From Streptomyces violaceusniger (GTDB taxonomy: Bacteria > Actinomycetota > Actinomycetes > Streptomycetales > Streptomycetaceae): a stretch of 64,000 nucleotides of DNA. A program made the position numbers and the translations under genes. Positions 32,154 through 42,979 of the stretch are shown here, piece by piece (position 1 is the first letter of the stretch; every line of letters begins with the position of its first letter). The stretch is taken from positions 2,666,001 to 2,730,000 of the forward strand of contig BJHW01000001.1 of NCBI GenBank assembly GCA_005405945.1. Direction: 5' to 3'. The notes below the pieces were generated by a model. That model saw only the letters and a program-made list of their open reading frames with translations, ran no database searches and had not been told where the DNA came from.

Positions 32154-32559
32154 ACCCTGCCCCTTCGATCTGACGTGCAGGCCGGGCCACCGGGGAGGTG
32201 GCCCGGGGCCGGCGCCCGGCGGTACAGACGCAGCCGTTCCACGTGAATGACACCACATGGTCCGATGCATGAACACGGGCAGCGCGTGTGCAGCGGCCCA
32301 CCAGGCCGTTGCCGAACACTGATCAGGAACTGCGCATCCGGTCTATATCCGGCCTCCAACCGGCGAGTTCACTCGAGATACGCGACTTCGTGTCGCACCG
32401 ATCAACGACCGCCACTCGTCAGATAAGTCACTCGGATACGGCTTGCGTTCACTCACCCGAACACATCACCAGATCAACAACCGCAAACCGGCGGATTCCG
32501 CCCCGCCACCACACCATCAGGCGACAGCAGATCCACTCAAAGACTCACAAACCCACCAC
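32154..32559. other. Lower-GC intergenic region
   Basis: About 400 bp, noticeably less GC-rich than its neighbours around 32330-32560. It should hold the promoter of the phosphotransferase-MATE pair. No gene seen. Confidence 0.4.
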
Positions 32560-32982
32560 TCAGAGGCCCAACAGTTGCGGATCGGCGGCCAGTCCGCGGA
32601 GGTATCCACCCGGGTCCGCTACCAGTCTGCGTTCCTTGAGGTCCATCAGCCCGCCGACTCCGGTGACCTCGGCAGCCACTGTGCCGTCGGTCTTCCGGAT
32701 TACCTGCTCGATGCGGAAGGTCTTGCCCTCACTCCACTTGAAGGAGCAGGTCACTTCCGTCTCCTCGCCCGCGAGTAGTTCTCGTTGGTAGCGGATGGTC
32801 GTCTCCAGGGCAACCGGGCCGACGTCCTTGGCCAGGAGGTCGGCCTGCCGAATCCCGGCCCGCTGGAGCACGCTCCAGCGGGCATGTTCGGCGTACTGCA
32901 GATAGACGCTCTGGTGCAGATGGCCCTGGACATCGGTTTCGTATCCCCGGACGGTGACCTGGACAGAGAACGGCTCGGCCAT
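32560..32982 (-). CDS. Hotdog-fold acyl-CoA (or acyl-carrier) thioesterase
   Basis: 140 residues, full length for the 4HBT group. VRGYETDVQGHLHQSVYLQY, then AEHARWSVLQRAGI contain the conserved Asp/Gln-Gly-His region and the long helix. ETTIRYQRELLAGEETEVTC is the second sheet strand pair. The ATG at 32982 has AAAGGAAG upstream. Such enzymes hydrolyse acyl-CoA thioesters or release chains from carrier proteins. It stands alone, about 400 bp from its neighbours, so its pathway is unclear. Confidence 0.88.
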   Translation of the reverse strand: MAEPFSVQVTVRGYETDVQGHLHQSVYLQYAEHARWSVLQRAGIRQADLLAKDVGPVALETTIRYQRELLAGEETEVTCSFKWSEGKTFRIEQVIRKTDGTVAAEVTGVGGLMDLKERRLVADPGGYLRGLAADPQLLGL

Positions 32983-33370
32983 AATGGCTTCCTTTCGCCG
33001 TGGACGGTTGTCGTGCCGGTCCGTTGTGCGGACCGCGGATCGATGGCCGGGGGCATACCCTGTTCGCGGCGTCCGCGATCGTCGCCCCCGCCCATGGGTG
33101 CCGGAAATGCTGTGGCCCCCGCCTTTTTGTATTCGCAGATGAGGCCCACCGAGCTGATCGCGCAGTGAGACCGCTGTGGGTCGCCGGCCGGCCAGGGTTC
33201 AGGGTGGCCGGCTGGCCTGGTGGTCGTTGCCTGAGGGCGCGGTGTGGCGTGTGTCTGTTGTACTGCCCCGCGCACTTGTTGACGATGAGGCGGAGGTGGT
33301 TCTATCCGGTGATCAGGCTGCTGCTGGTGGCCTCGCGGCGGCGTGTTCCGCTCAAGTTACGGGCACACCA
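32983..33370. other. Intergenic region
   Basis: About 390 bp containing the thioesterase promoter side. A plus-strand frame from 33176 is open and fairly well composed but shows no known motif and runs antisense into the flavin reductase gene. I do not call it. Confidence 0.35.
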
Positions 33371-33964
33371 TCAACAACCGGACACGCCTACTGCCGGACT
33401 CTCCTGCCGACCGGTGATATACGGTTGCGATCCCCCGGTTTCGGTGCCGTAGGCTGGTGTCTCGCCGCGCTTAACCCCCTCCTTCGGCTCCGTGATCGTG
33501 GTGTAGCGCCGATCATGATAAAGCAGTGGTCCGCGCTGTTCTTGGCTGTTGTGTCCCCTGTGGCCGCCTCTGATTGGTGAGACCAGGACGATGTGGTGGT
33601 CGCCTGCCGGGATTCGGTCGACCACCCGGCATTCGAGCCAGGCGACGGCTCCGGCGACCGAGGTCAGACCCTCGTCGTGACCGATGGCCGGGTGATCGAA
33701 CCGGTCGATCCCCGTGGTGGAGAATCTGCGGGCCAGCTCCTGGCTGTCCTCGCCGAGCAGATGGATGCCTATCCGGTCCGTCACCGACAGGGCCGGCCAC
33801 GCGGACGCCGTCCGGGCCACGCAGAAGAGCACGAGCGGTGGATCTGCCGACACCGAGGTGAGCGATGTCGCCGTCAGGCCGGCCCGGTCGCGCCCATCCG
33901 TGGTGATGAGGACGACCGTGGCGGCCTGGTGGCGCATGATGTGCTTGAACAGTTCCGGGGTCAT
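33371..33964 (-). CDS. Flavin reductase (HpaC-like) partner of a two-component monooxygenase
   Basis: 197 residues. MRHQAATVVLITTDGRDRAG, LTATSLTSVSADPPLVLFCV, then AWPALSVTDRIGIHLLGED and a core ending GPLLYHDRRYTTI match NAD(P)H:flavin oxidoreductases of the HpaC/DIM6 family. About 35 residues beyond the usual end look non-conserved. The ATG at 33964 lies 8 bp after the monooxygenase stop, so the two are one operon. It supplies reduced FMN or FAD to the upstream oxygenase. Confidence 0.88.
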   Translation of the reverse strand: MTPELFKHIMRHQAATVVLITTDGRDRAGLTATSLTSVSADPPLVLFCVARTASAWPALSVTDRIGIHLLGEDSQELARRFSTTGIDRFDHPAIGHDEGLTSVAGAVAWLECRVVDRIPAGDHHIVLVSPIRGGHRGHNSQEQRGPLLYHDRRYTTITEPKEGVKRGETPAYGTETGGSQPYITGRQESPAVGVSGC

Positions 33965-33971
33965 CGCCGGA

Positions 33972-35101
33972 TCACAGGGTCAGCGAGACGGTGGGCATCA
34001 CGTCGAAGGCGACACGGCCGTGGTCCTCGGCGACGATGTACGGCGTGAAGTACGGGTGCCGAGTGCCGACAGCGACGTCGCGCCAGAAGCGCTGCAGCGG
34101 GTTGTCCTCCGCGAACCCGCTCGAACCGTGGAGATCGAGCAGCAGTTCCATCGCCTCGCGGCACTCCCGGGCGGCTGTCGTCAGCTCCATCCTCAGCCCG
34201 CTCCGCTCTTCCACCGGCATCGCCGCACCTGAAGGGAGCGCGGCTACGACGTCTGCCACCCGCAATGTGCGCTGCATGGCCGATTCGGTGCGCCGTTGCG
34301 CCTCGGTGAACCAGTACCGGCCCAAGGGAGAATCCGCGACGCGGGCGTAGGTGGTCGCATACGGTGCCCGTTTGCCGGCGACTGCCTCCTCGACGACGTC
34401 CTGCGCTCCGCGGGTTGCCCCGATCATGGGCGCGAGCGACGCCAGGCCGGCCATGAACGCCGCCTCCGGCGGGGCATCGCGGGGGAACCGTTCGGGAACG
34501 TGACAAGGTGTTCCGGTACGAGGACGTCCTCGGCCACGAGGGTGTGGCTGCTCGTCCCGGCCAGCCCCGCCGCCCTCCACGTACGTTCGATCGAGAGGTC
34601 CGAGACGGGCACGAGAGTGGGACAGACAGCCGACGGCCCGTCACCCGCCAGCGGCACCATGACCATGGCCCAGGACGCCAGTTCGGAGCCGGACGCCATC
34701 GCCCAGCGCCCCGAGATCCGCAGGCCCCCGGGCACGCGCTCACCGCTGGCGCCCTTGGGCACACCGGAGGCGCAGACGACCGCGTTCGGGTCGGCCAGGA
34801 GAGCGTCGCGGGTCGAGTCGGTGGCGATCGAGCCGATCAGTTTCTTGGCCGAGGCGGACAGCCCGACGACCCAGGCGGTCGAGGCGCAGCCGCGTCCCAA
34901 CTCGGCGATCACCTCGACGAAGGTGCGCATGTCGGTGTCGAGGCCACCGGCCTCGGTGGGCACCGACAGAGCGAACAGCCCCGCGTCACGCACCGCCTCC
35001 ACGCTGTCCGGCGCGGGCCGCAGTTCGCGTTCGGTACGTGCCGCGTTCGCCGACAGCGTCGGGACTGTTTTACGGGCAGCGTCAAGCAGCCTGTCGTTCA
35101 T
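33972..35101 (-). pseudogene. Acyl-CoA-dehydrogenase-fold flavin monooxygenase (HsaA/hydroxylase type), one frameshift
   Basis: About 376 residues after adding one base near 34494. The first frame has VEAVRDAGLFALSVPTEAGG, FVEVIAELGRGCASTAWVVG, ASGVPKGASGERVPGGLRIS and TLVAEDVLVPEHLVTFP; the second resumes RFPRDAPPEAAFMAGLASLA and ends RHPYFTPYIVAEDHGRV and MPTVSLTL. The ATG at 35101 is preceded by a weak AGAAAGA. Proteins of this kind take reduced flavin from a partner reductase and hydroxylate aromatic or polyketide substrates. Directly followed by that reductase and preceded by an XRE regulator 37 bp upstream, it forms a self-contained set. The substrate is unknown. Confidence 0.82.
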
Positions 35102-35138
35102 AACAAGTGATCTTTCTTTCAAAGAGTGAGAGGAAGGG

Positions 35139-35972
35139 TCAGCCTCGATCGGGGCGGCGACCCTGGGTGAGGGCAAGGCGGGCGGCGTCGATGGAGCCGG
35201 TCTCCGCAGTGAAGACCACCGCGCGGAGGTCGCCCTCGTGGATCGTCATGATGTCGCAGTCGACCGTGATGTCTCCGGTGTCCGGGTGGTGGATGGTGAC
35301 CTGGTCGTCCTGATAGCGGGTGTCAACGTGCGCTTGCCACAGGCTCGCGAACGTTTCGCTGACCGCTTGCAGATCCGTGACGAGATCCTTCAACCAGTCG
35401 TCGTCCGGGTACCGCAAGGCCGTGGCCCGCAGGTCCGTGACGATCGAAGACTGGAAGCGGACCTCCTTCTCGGAGGTCCGCGTCGTACGTCCCTGATCCC
35501 CGGTGAAGGCACGCCAGGCCATGTTCCGCTCCCGGCCATGCGAGCCGATCGAGGCGCAGCCCAGCTGCTCCCAGGCCGTGTTCCAGGCCAACACGGTCCA
35601 GGCGGCATCACTGATACAGACCGGGGTGTCGCCGAGCCGGTCGAGCAGACGTCGGGCGCCGGGCCCGACCTGGTGCGGTACCCGCCCGGCACCCGGCGGC
35701 GCGTGCCCGGCCAGCGAACAGAGGTACTCGTACTCCGGCCGGGTCAGCCGCAGAGCCCTGGAGAGTGCGTACAGCACCCCGGCCGACGGCCGTCCGTGGC
35801 CCTGCTCAATGCGTTTGATGTACTCGGCGGACACCCCGGCCACAACAGCGAGCTCGTCCCGGCGCATCCCAGGCGTACGCCGGCGGGTGGAGGAGCCGAA
35901 CCCGTTCTGCGGCGGAGTCGCCCGGTCGCGCCATCGCCGGAGTGCGACGCCGAGATCATTGCCTGCGGTCAT
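35139..35972 (-). CDS. XRE-family regulator with MmyB-like ligand-binding domain
   Basis: 277 residues. The helix-turn-helix is RRRTPGMRRDELAVVAGVSA plus EYIKRIEQGHGRPSAGVLYA. The MmyB-like part follows: RRLLDRLGDTPVCISDAAWT, VLAWNTAWEQL, ERNMAWRAFTGD, then a C-terminal VTIHHPDTGDITVDCDIMTI. It lies 37 bp upstream of the flavin monooxygenase gene on the same strand, so it probably autoregulates the operon. This copy is intact, unlike the related regulators at 15303 and 28651. Confidence 0.9.
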   Translation of the reverse strand: MTAGNDLGVALRRWRDRATPPQNGFGSSTRRRTPGMRRDELAVVAGVSAEYIKRIEQGHGRPSAGVLYALSRALRLTRPEYEYLCSLAGHAPPGAGRVPHQVGPGARRLLDRLGDTPVCISDAAWTVLAWNTAWEQLGCASIGSHGRERNMAWRAFTGDQGRTTRTSEKEVRFQSSIVTDLRATALRYPDDDWLKDLVTDLQAVSETFASLWQAHVDTRYQDDQVTIHHPDTGDITVDCDIMTIHEGDLRAVVFTAETGSIDAARLALTQGRRPDRG

Positions 35973-36484
35973 GCAGAGAATGATGCCGTGACTGGCTGTG
36001 GAATAGCCTGGCCCGAAAACTACCAGGCTCCCCTCTCGGACATGGTCCTCGTCGTGACGCCCGTGTTCTGTCGGGGGTGCCGCTATGGTTCACGTGCTTG
36101 CCGTGTCGATCTCCCTGGAGTCCGGAGGCAGAGACGGCCCTGGGCCGTTTGGGACCCGACGCGCACGAAAGACGACAAGCTCGTGAAACGTCAGAATCCC
36201 AGCCGTGTGGCTGTCAGCACACATTCCCGTGGACGGTGGCCTGACCGCCTCGAACGGCGTCGTCCTGTGCCCCGCTGACTGTTCCGCTGCCCGGACAGCC
36301 TCGGAGGGCACCGGATGCGAGCTGAAGTGGCATGCACGCCGTGGAGCCTCGTCGCAACCGCAGGTGTCGCCGCCTCACTCGCCCTCCTGCTTCTCACGGA
36401 GCGACGTGACCGAAGCGTGCCCAACTCATCGGCAGCGTTTACCGAGTGTCCGCAGCCATGGCGTGATGACGCGTAATCCGCACC
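35973..36484. other. Intergenic region
   Basis: About 510 bp between the XRE regulator start and a recombinase scrap. It should contain the XRE operon promoter. No supported gene. Confidence 0.35.
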
Positions 36485-36577
36485 GAAATCAAGATCGGCC
36501 ACGCCCGGGTCTCCACCGGCGGGCGGAAGCTCGAACGCCAGATCGACGCACTCGCCGCCGGGTGCGCGGTGAAGTAA
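36485..36577 (+). pseudogene. Serine recombinase (resolvase) N-terminal scrap
   Basis: The frame reads EIKIGHARVSTGGRKLERQI then DALAAGC and a stop. GxARVST holds the catalytic Ser of resolvases and invertases. About 30 residues of a protein of roughly 190 remain, with no start codon. Confidence 0.55.
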
Positions 36578-36683
36578 GGAGCACCCGGCCCCGGCCAATA
36601 TCTGAACCCACCGGGCCCCGGGGCCGGGGCGCCTGTGTCTTTCGCTGGTCTCGCGACGCTCTGAGGACGGTTGGCAGCGGGGG

Positions 36684-37435
36684 TCATGGGGCGGGCCGGT
36701 CCATGATCTCCAGCGTCCCGAGAACCTGACGCTCCATTTCGGTGCGGGCTGTCGCGGCGTCCCGTTCCCACAGTGCCCGGCGGATCACTTCATGGTCGTT
36801 GTGCCGGTCCTCGAGCGCCGTGTGGAGGGGAAGGTCAATCCCCGACGTGTTGATCAGGAAGTCGCTCAGATCCCACATGCGCTGACTGACCTCGGTGACG
36901 ACCGCCGAGCGGGCGAGCGTGTGGATCTGCGCGTGGAACTGCCGGTTGAGCGTCCTGTAGCCGTGGGAGCGGGTTGCCGGGTCCGTCTCGTCGGTGAGCT
37001 GCCCGATGCGGGCGGAGATGGTGTCGAGTTCCCTCAGCCCCGCTTCCGTGCGACGGGTCGCAGCGAGCCCGGCGATGGTGCCCTCCATGCCGGCGAAAAG
37101 GGTGAAGAAATCCTCGATTTCCTGAGGCTTGTAGGTGGCGACCTCGCAGCCGACCTGCGGAATGATGGTCACGAGCCCGTCGGCGGACAGCAAGCGCAGG
37201 GCTTCCATGGTCGGCTGCTTGCTCACCCCGAACTCGGTGCCGAGTTCGGCGGCGGACAGCCGCTGCCCAGGGGGTAGACGCCCTCCAGAAGCCGTTCCTT
37301 GATCTGGGCGTGCACCAGGGAGCTCAGCCGTGCCGACGCACGGCCCCGGACCCCGCGCTCGGCACCACGTGCCGCGAGTGCGGTGAGAACCGGAGGATCC
37401 CCCAGGCCGTTCGCCACGGACATCTTCTTTCTCAT
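36684..37435 (-). pseudogene. GntR-family (FadR-type) regulator, one frameshift
   Basis: About 250 residues after adding one C near 37273. The first frame ends LSSLVHAQIKERLLEGVYP; the second continues GQRLSAAELGTEFGVSKQPT and MEALRLLSADGLVTI, a complete winged helix, then an FCD-type effector domain with IEDFFTLFAGMEGTIAGLAA, then HGYRTLNRQFHAQIHTLARS and DRHNDHEVIRRALWERDAAT. The ATG at 37435 follows GAGGGAA. It is divergent from hpaB across about 150 bp that hold an inverted repeat, so it most likely represses or responds for the hydroxylase operon. Confidence 0.85.
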
Positions 37436-37543
37436 GAGTTCCCTCGGCCGCCGTCGGAGCGCACATCGCAGGGTAGCGCCTTTCGGCACAACTTCCTCCG
37501 AGGCATTGCCCCGGACCACAGGAAGTATTAGATTCCCCACGAT

Positions 37544-37563
37544 CTGGCAGGCTAGCATGCCAG
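37544..37563. promoter_or_regulatory. Inverted repeat in the GntR/hpaB intergenic region
   Basis: CTGGCA and TGCCAG (37544-37549 and 37558-37563) flank an 8-bp centre. The repeat ends 20 bp before the hpaB start codon, where a bound repressor would block transcription or translation. It is the best operator candidate for the divergent GntR regulator. Confidence 0.45.
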
Positions 37564-37583
37564 TATCGGACCGTAGGAGCAGA

Positions 37584-39113
37584 ATGACTATCCGTACAGG
37601 CGCCCAGTACATCGAGAACCTGCGGAAAAACCCGCGTGAGGTGTGGCTGCGGGGCGAACGCGTCGAGGACGTCACCCGCCACCCCGCCTTCAAGCGCCCG
37701 ATCGAACAGATCGCCCGGCTGTATGACCGGCAGCACGACCCGGAGTTAACGGACCGCCTGACGCGTCCTGGCCCGAACGGCCCGGTGCCGATCTCGTTCG
37801 TCCCTCCGCGGTCGGTGGAGGACCTGCGGGCACGGCACGAGGCGTTCCGGATAGTCGCCGAGGCGACGCTCGGGCTCATGGGCCGCTCGCCGGACTTCCT
37901 GAACACCATGGTGATGGCATTCGCCGAGGAACCGGCTGTCTTCGAGCGACTCGGCCCGCGGTACGCGGACAATGTCCGGCGCTACTTCGAGTACGTCCGC
38001 GACAGCGATCTGTTCCTCACCCACGCGCTGATCACCCCGCAGACCGACCGATCGAGGACTGGAGCACAGCAGCAGGACCCGTTCCTGCACATGGGCGTGG
38101 TCGAGGAGACGGACGAGGGGTTGATCGTCCGCGGCGCGCGCATGCTGGCGACGCTGGCGCCCATGGCCGACGAGATGCTCATCTCCAACCTTCCGGGGCT
38201 GCGGCCGGGGGACGAGAAGCACGCCGCGGTGTTCGCGGTGCCCATCGAGACGCCGGGACTGCGGCTGATCAGCCGGGAGCCCTACGACGACGGCACCCGC
38301 AACAGCTTCGACCACCCGCTGTCGGCCCACTTCGAGGAGGCCGACTCCCTGGTCGTCTTCGACGACGTGCTCGTGCCGTGGGACCGGGTGTTCCTGCACG
38401 GGGACGTGGATTTGGCCAACGCCCTGTACGCCGAGACCAACCTGCGCCAGCACACTGGGCACCAGACGGGTGTGCGGGGGCTGGTGAAGATGCAGTTCAT
38501 CACCGGCGTGCTGATGAAGCTGGCCCAGTCCGTCAAGATCGACAGCTTCCTGCACGTCCAGCAGAAGCTGGGTGAGGCCATCGCCGCGACCGAGATCTGC
38601 CGCGCGTTGCTGACCGCGGCCGAGACCGACTACGAGACCACCTCGACCGGGGCGGTCCGCCCGCGGTTCGAGGCGCTGCAGACCCTGCGGATGCATCTGT
38701 CCGGCAGCTACCCCAAGCTTGCCGAAACGCTGCAGGTGCTCGGTGCCGGCGGTCTGCTGATGATGCCCTCGGCGGAGGACTTCGACAGCCCGATCGGGCC
38801 GGACATCGCCAAGTACTTCCAGGGCGCCGACAGCCTTGACGCCACCGAACGGGTCCGGCTGTACAAGTTGGCCTGGGACCTGTGTGGCGACGCCTTCGGC
38901 CAGCGGGCGGTGCAGTACGAGCGGTACTACGCGGGCGATCCCGTACGGCTGCTGGCCATGAACTATCTCGCCTACGACAAGTCCGCCTGCTTCTCGCTCG
39001 TCGACCGAGCTCTTGGTCTCGCGGGCCCCCCGGGCGACGCGGTGGCCGCGGTACGTGCGGCCACGGCCGACGGTGAGCCGACCGGGGTGACGGGCGCCGG
39101 AGGCAGGCCATGA
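37584..39113 (+). CDS. hpaB: 4-hydroxyphenylacetate 3-hydroxylase family oxygenase
   Basis: 509 residues, normal for the oxygenase component. MTIRTGAQYIENLRKNPREV opens as in HpaB. Further landmarks are FLTHALITPQTDRS, MGVVEETDEGLIVRGARMLA, then DDVLVPWDRVFLHGDVDLAN, and the C-terminal helical half with AKYFQGADSLDATERVRLYK. AGGAG precedes the ATG at 37584. The enzyme uses reduced FAD to add a hydroxyl ortho to the phenol of 4-hydroxyphenylacetate or a related compound. The flavin reductase gene overlaps its stop. Some relatives act in antibiotic pathways on tyrosine-derived substrates, so catabolism is likely but not certain. Confidence 0.92.
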   Translation: MTIRTGAQYIENLRKNPREVWLRGERVEDVTRHPAFKRPIEQIARLYDRQHDPELTDRLTRPGPNGPVPISFVPPRSVEDLRARHEAFRIVAEATLGLMGRSPDFLNTMVMAFAEEPAVFERLGPRYADNVRRYFEYVRDSDLFLTHALITPQTDRSRTGAQQQDPFLHMGVVEETDEGLIVRGARMLATLAPMADEMLISNLPGLRPGDEKHAAVFAVPIETPGLRLISREPYDDGTRNSFDHPLSAHFEEADSLVVFDDVLVPWDRVFLHGDVDLANALYAETNLRQHTGHQTGVRGLVKMQFITGVLMKLAQSVKIDSFLHVQQKLGEAIAATEICRALLTAAETDYETTSTGAVRPRFEALQTLRMHLSGSYPKLAETLQVLGAGGLLMMPSAEDFDSPIGPDIAKYFQGADSLDATERVRLYKLAWDLCGDAFGQRAVQYERYYAGDPVRLLAMNYLAYDKSACFSLVDRALGLAGPPGDAVAAVRAATADGEPTGVTGAGGRP

Positions 39114-39571
39114 TGGCTGCCGGGGCGGCGGCGACGCCGGACATGCGTACCGCCATGGGCACGTTCGCCACCGGCGTCACCGTCGTCACGACGGCAACCA
39201 GTGAGGGGGCCCCGGCCGGATGCACCGTGAGCGCCTTCTGCTCTCTCTCACTGGATCCGCCGCTGGTTCCGGCGTGTATCGGCAAGGACCGCTCCATGCA
39301 CCGGCTGATCACCCAGGACCCCGGCTACGCGGTGAGCATCCTCGCGCGCCACCAGGCCGACGTCGCCCTGCGGTTCGCCCGCCCGAGCGTGGACCGGTTC
39401 GCGAAGACGCCGGTGGACGAGGGGCTGCACGGCATACCGCTGATCCGCGGCGCGATCGCCCACGTCGAGTGCACTGTGCACGACGTCCTGGACGGCGGTG
39501 ACCATGCGATCGTGATCGGCCTGGTCCGGCCACTGCATACGGCGGAGGGCGAACCGCTGCTGTACAGCTAG
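39110..39571 (+). CDS. hpaC: Flavin reductase partner of the hydroxylase, amber stop near the C-terminus
   Basis: 153 residues to the TAG at 39569. MRTAMGTFATGVTVVTTATS, GCTVSAFCSLSLDPPLVPAC, RSMHRLITQDPGYAVSIL, then GIPLIRGAIAHVECTVHDVL and GDHAIVIGLV are the flavin-binding split barrel. The same frame continues past the TAG for about 28 codons (GAFLHLPPRDWERAQ...), where relatives have LLYxRGxF, so the stop is premature but removes only the tail. Its start overlaps the hpaB stop (ATGA). The product may still work; readthrough or a base-call error is also possible. Confidence 0.85.
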   Translation: MMAAGAAATPDMRTAMGTFATGVTVVTTATSEGAPAGCTVSAFCSLSLDPPLVPACIGKDRSMHRLITQDPGYAVSILARHQADVALRFARPSVDRFAKTPVDEGLHGIPLIRGAIAHVECTVHDVLDGGDHAIVIGLVRPLHTAEGEPLLYS

Positions 39572-39732
39572 GGTGCCTTTTTGCACCTGCCGCCGAGGGA
39601 CTGGGAGCGGGCGCAGGCACTGGCTCCGCACGAGTGGCTGCTGTCGTCGCCCTGGTGATGTTCCGACAAAGGACGAGTTGGCTTGCGCATGCCGCCGCCG
39701 TCTGCACTCTCGCACTTCCCGTTGAGGGATTC

Positions 39733-39974
39733 ACAGAGCCGTCCCCGGGGGTGCGCGACCGTGTCGAAGCCGCCCTTGACCGCGCCCGCGCATTCATCGC
39801 CACATTCCAGCCCGAACTGGTCGGCTTCTTCTGCGACATGATGCCGTGCTCTGCATCGGCGCCCGGGCCACCGCCCTCGGCGGCTACGACACGCTGGCCG
39901 GTCCCCTATCGGTCGCTCGCGGCGCTGCCCGTCACATCACTGAGGGGATGTTCGCCACGGGAGCCGACCTGTGA
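39733..39974 (+). pseudogene. MhpB/LigB-type extradiol dioxygenase remnant
   Basis: GVRDRVEAALDRARAFIATF, then QPELV, joined directly to GFFCDMMP; in the next frame IGARATALGGYDTLAGPLSV, then ARHITEGMFATGADL and a stop. These are ordered pieces of 2,3-dihydroxyphenylpropionate 1,2-dioxygenase, with the metal-ligand segment between QPELV and GFF lost and one frame change. Ring-cleaving dioxygenases act after hydroxylases such as HpaB, so the locus once held more of an aromatic pathway. Confidence 0.65.
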
Positions 39975-40063
39975 AACGAATAAGGCTCCTGATCAGATAT
40001 TTCCGACCCCAGTCATTGACATCTATGGCCCTATTGAGGAAAACGCTAATGAAAGGCGCACCG

Positions 40064-41675
<1,612 letters not shown>

Positions 41676-42719
41676 TCAGACCGATACCTGGCGCCGCAGC
41701 CCGGCTTCGTCGGCGATCCCGACTGCTGCGGCATGGAAGTCGGCCACGCGCGGGCTGTGCTCGGCAATCCCGGCTGCTGCCTCCATCAGCCGCGCCGGAT
41801 CTATGCGGTACTCGGCGGCCAGTTGGTCCACCAGTGGAAAGGAAGCCGAGTGGACACCGAGCACGGCGCCGAGCACTTGCATGGCGCGATCCTCGCTGAT
41901 GACATCCATATTTTCTCGGCAATATTCGGCCAGTCTCGCCATTTCTTGGTAGTCGAATCTGTCGGTATCCAGGATCTTGATGATCCCGGCCAGCGACTCG
42001 ATTGCGGCGTTGCCTGAGCCTCGACCGATGCCGTTGAGCGTGCCGTCCAGGACGGTGGCCCCGGCTTGCATGGCGGCGATGCTGTTACAGTTGGCCATTC
42101 CAAGATTGTCGTGGCCATGAAACCCGACAACTGGGAAACATTCCCTCACCGCGGTCACATAGCTTTGCACGTCGGTAGGCAACATCGTGCCGCAGGAGTC
42201 GACGACATAGACACCTGAGACTATCGAACTGACGCTGTCGAGCATGCCGAGTAGTTGCTGAACCGGTGTCGCACTCGACTTCATCAGGTTCAGATAGACC
42301 CGCTCGCATACGTCGGCACTACGCATCAGGTAGTCCAGGTTTTCCCCGACCTTGTCCGGTTCCATTCCGACGCGAATGAACGACATCCCGCGGCTGCTCA
42401 ACTCCGCAACGGTGCTCAGTTGCGTGAAGGCCGGCTGGACGAACATACCCCACGGCTTGTTCGTCAGTGTCGAATCAGCGATCTCACACCATCGCTGGTG
42501 ATCGATGTTACAGGCTGCGATCCCGGTCCGCTCTGCTTCAAGTCCCAACCCATGACCGATCTCGATCTTTGAGATGGGAGTTTCGTTGAGACGTGACAGC
42601 AGGTTGACTACGAACGCCTCATCGAATTGGAAATCGACAGCGTAAGAACCGTCGCGGAGCGTACAGTCGAGCAATTCGACCTCCGCCGCTTCTGTGAGCC
42701 AGTTACCTGCAGTGGGCAT
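41676..42719 (-). CDS. HMG-CoA lyase/4-hydroxy-2-oxovalerate aldolase-like DRE-TIM enzyme
   Basis: About 347 residues from the ATG at 42719, chosen for GAGGAG 8 nt upstream; a long open extension further 5' has no domain. VELLDCTLRDGSYAVDFQF is the RDG motif of DRE-TIM metallolyases, FVQPAFTQLSTVAELSSRGM and VYVVDSCGTMLPTDV follow, and VVGFHGHDNLGMANCNSIAA holds the metal HxH. NGIGRGSGNAAIESLA matches the aldolase branch (DmpG-like), with a helical C-terminal domain. It should split or join an acyl or aldehyde unit and a keto acid. It lies about 500 bp downstream of the diaminobutyrate genes on the same strand, so it may belong to the peptide cluster. It has no acetaldehyde dehydrogenase partner. 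Confidence 0.82.
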   Translation of the reverse strand: MPTAGNWLTEAAEVELLDCTLRDGSYAVDFQFDEAFVVNLLSRLNETPISKIEIGHGLGLEAERTGIAACNIDHQRWCEIADSTLTNKPWGMFVQPAFTQLSTVAELSSRGMSFIRVGMEPDKVGENLDYLMRSADVCERVYLNLMKSSATPVQQLLGMLDSVSSIVSGVYVVDSCGTMLPTDVQSYVTAVRECFPVVGFHGHDNLGMANCNSIAAMQAGATVLDGTLNGIGRGSGNAAIESLAGIIKILDTDRFDYQEMARLAEYCRENMDVISEDRAMQVLGAVLGVHSASFPLVDQLAAEYRIDPARLMEAAAGIAEHSPRVADFHAAAVGIADEAGLRRQVSV

Positions 42720-42979
42720 GCCGCGCACTCCTCGATCCGAAAATTGGTTCACACCGCTTCTTGTCTGAGCCTGGTTCGACGAGACCGAATAGCCTTTGTA
42801 TAATTCTCCGTGGGCCGCGACGCCAAAAGCATCGGTGAAGACCACAGTTACGTGGCAGAACTCGCCGCCGCCCGGCTCGTTAGCCTCGATCTTTCGTGAT
42901 GGGCCGCCGACGGAGTCGGGGCCGAGACCTCGGGTCCGCGCGCGGCGAGCGCTGGGTGCTGCCCGGCACCCACGGCGCC

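Noticed and set aside
33176..33580. A 134-codon plus-strand frame near the flavin reductase
   Set aside because: It overlaps the reductase on the other strand and matches nothing I know; the composition alone is not enough.
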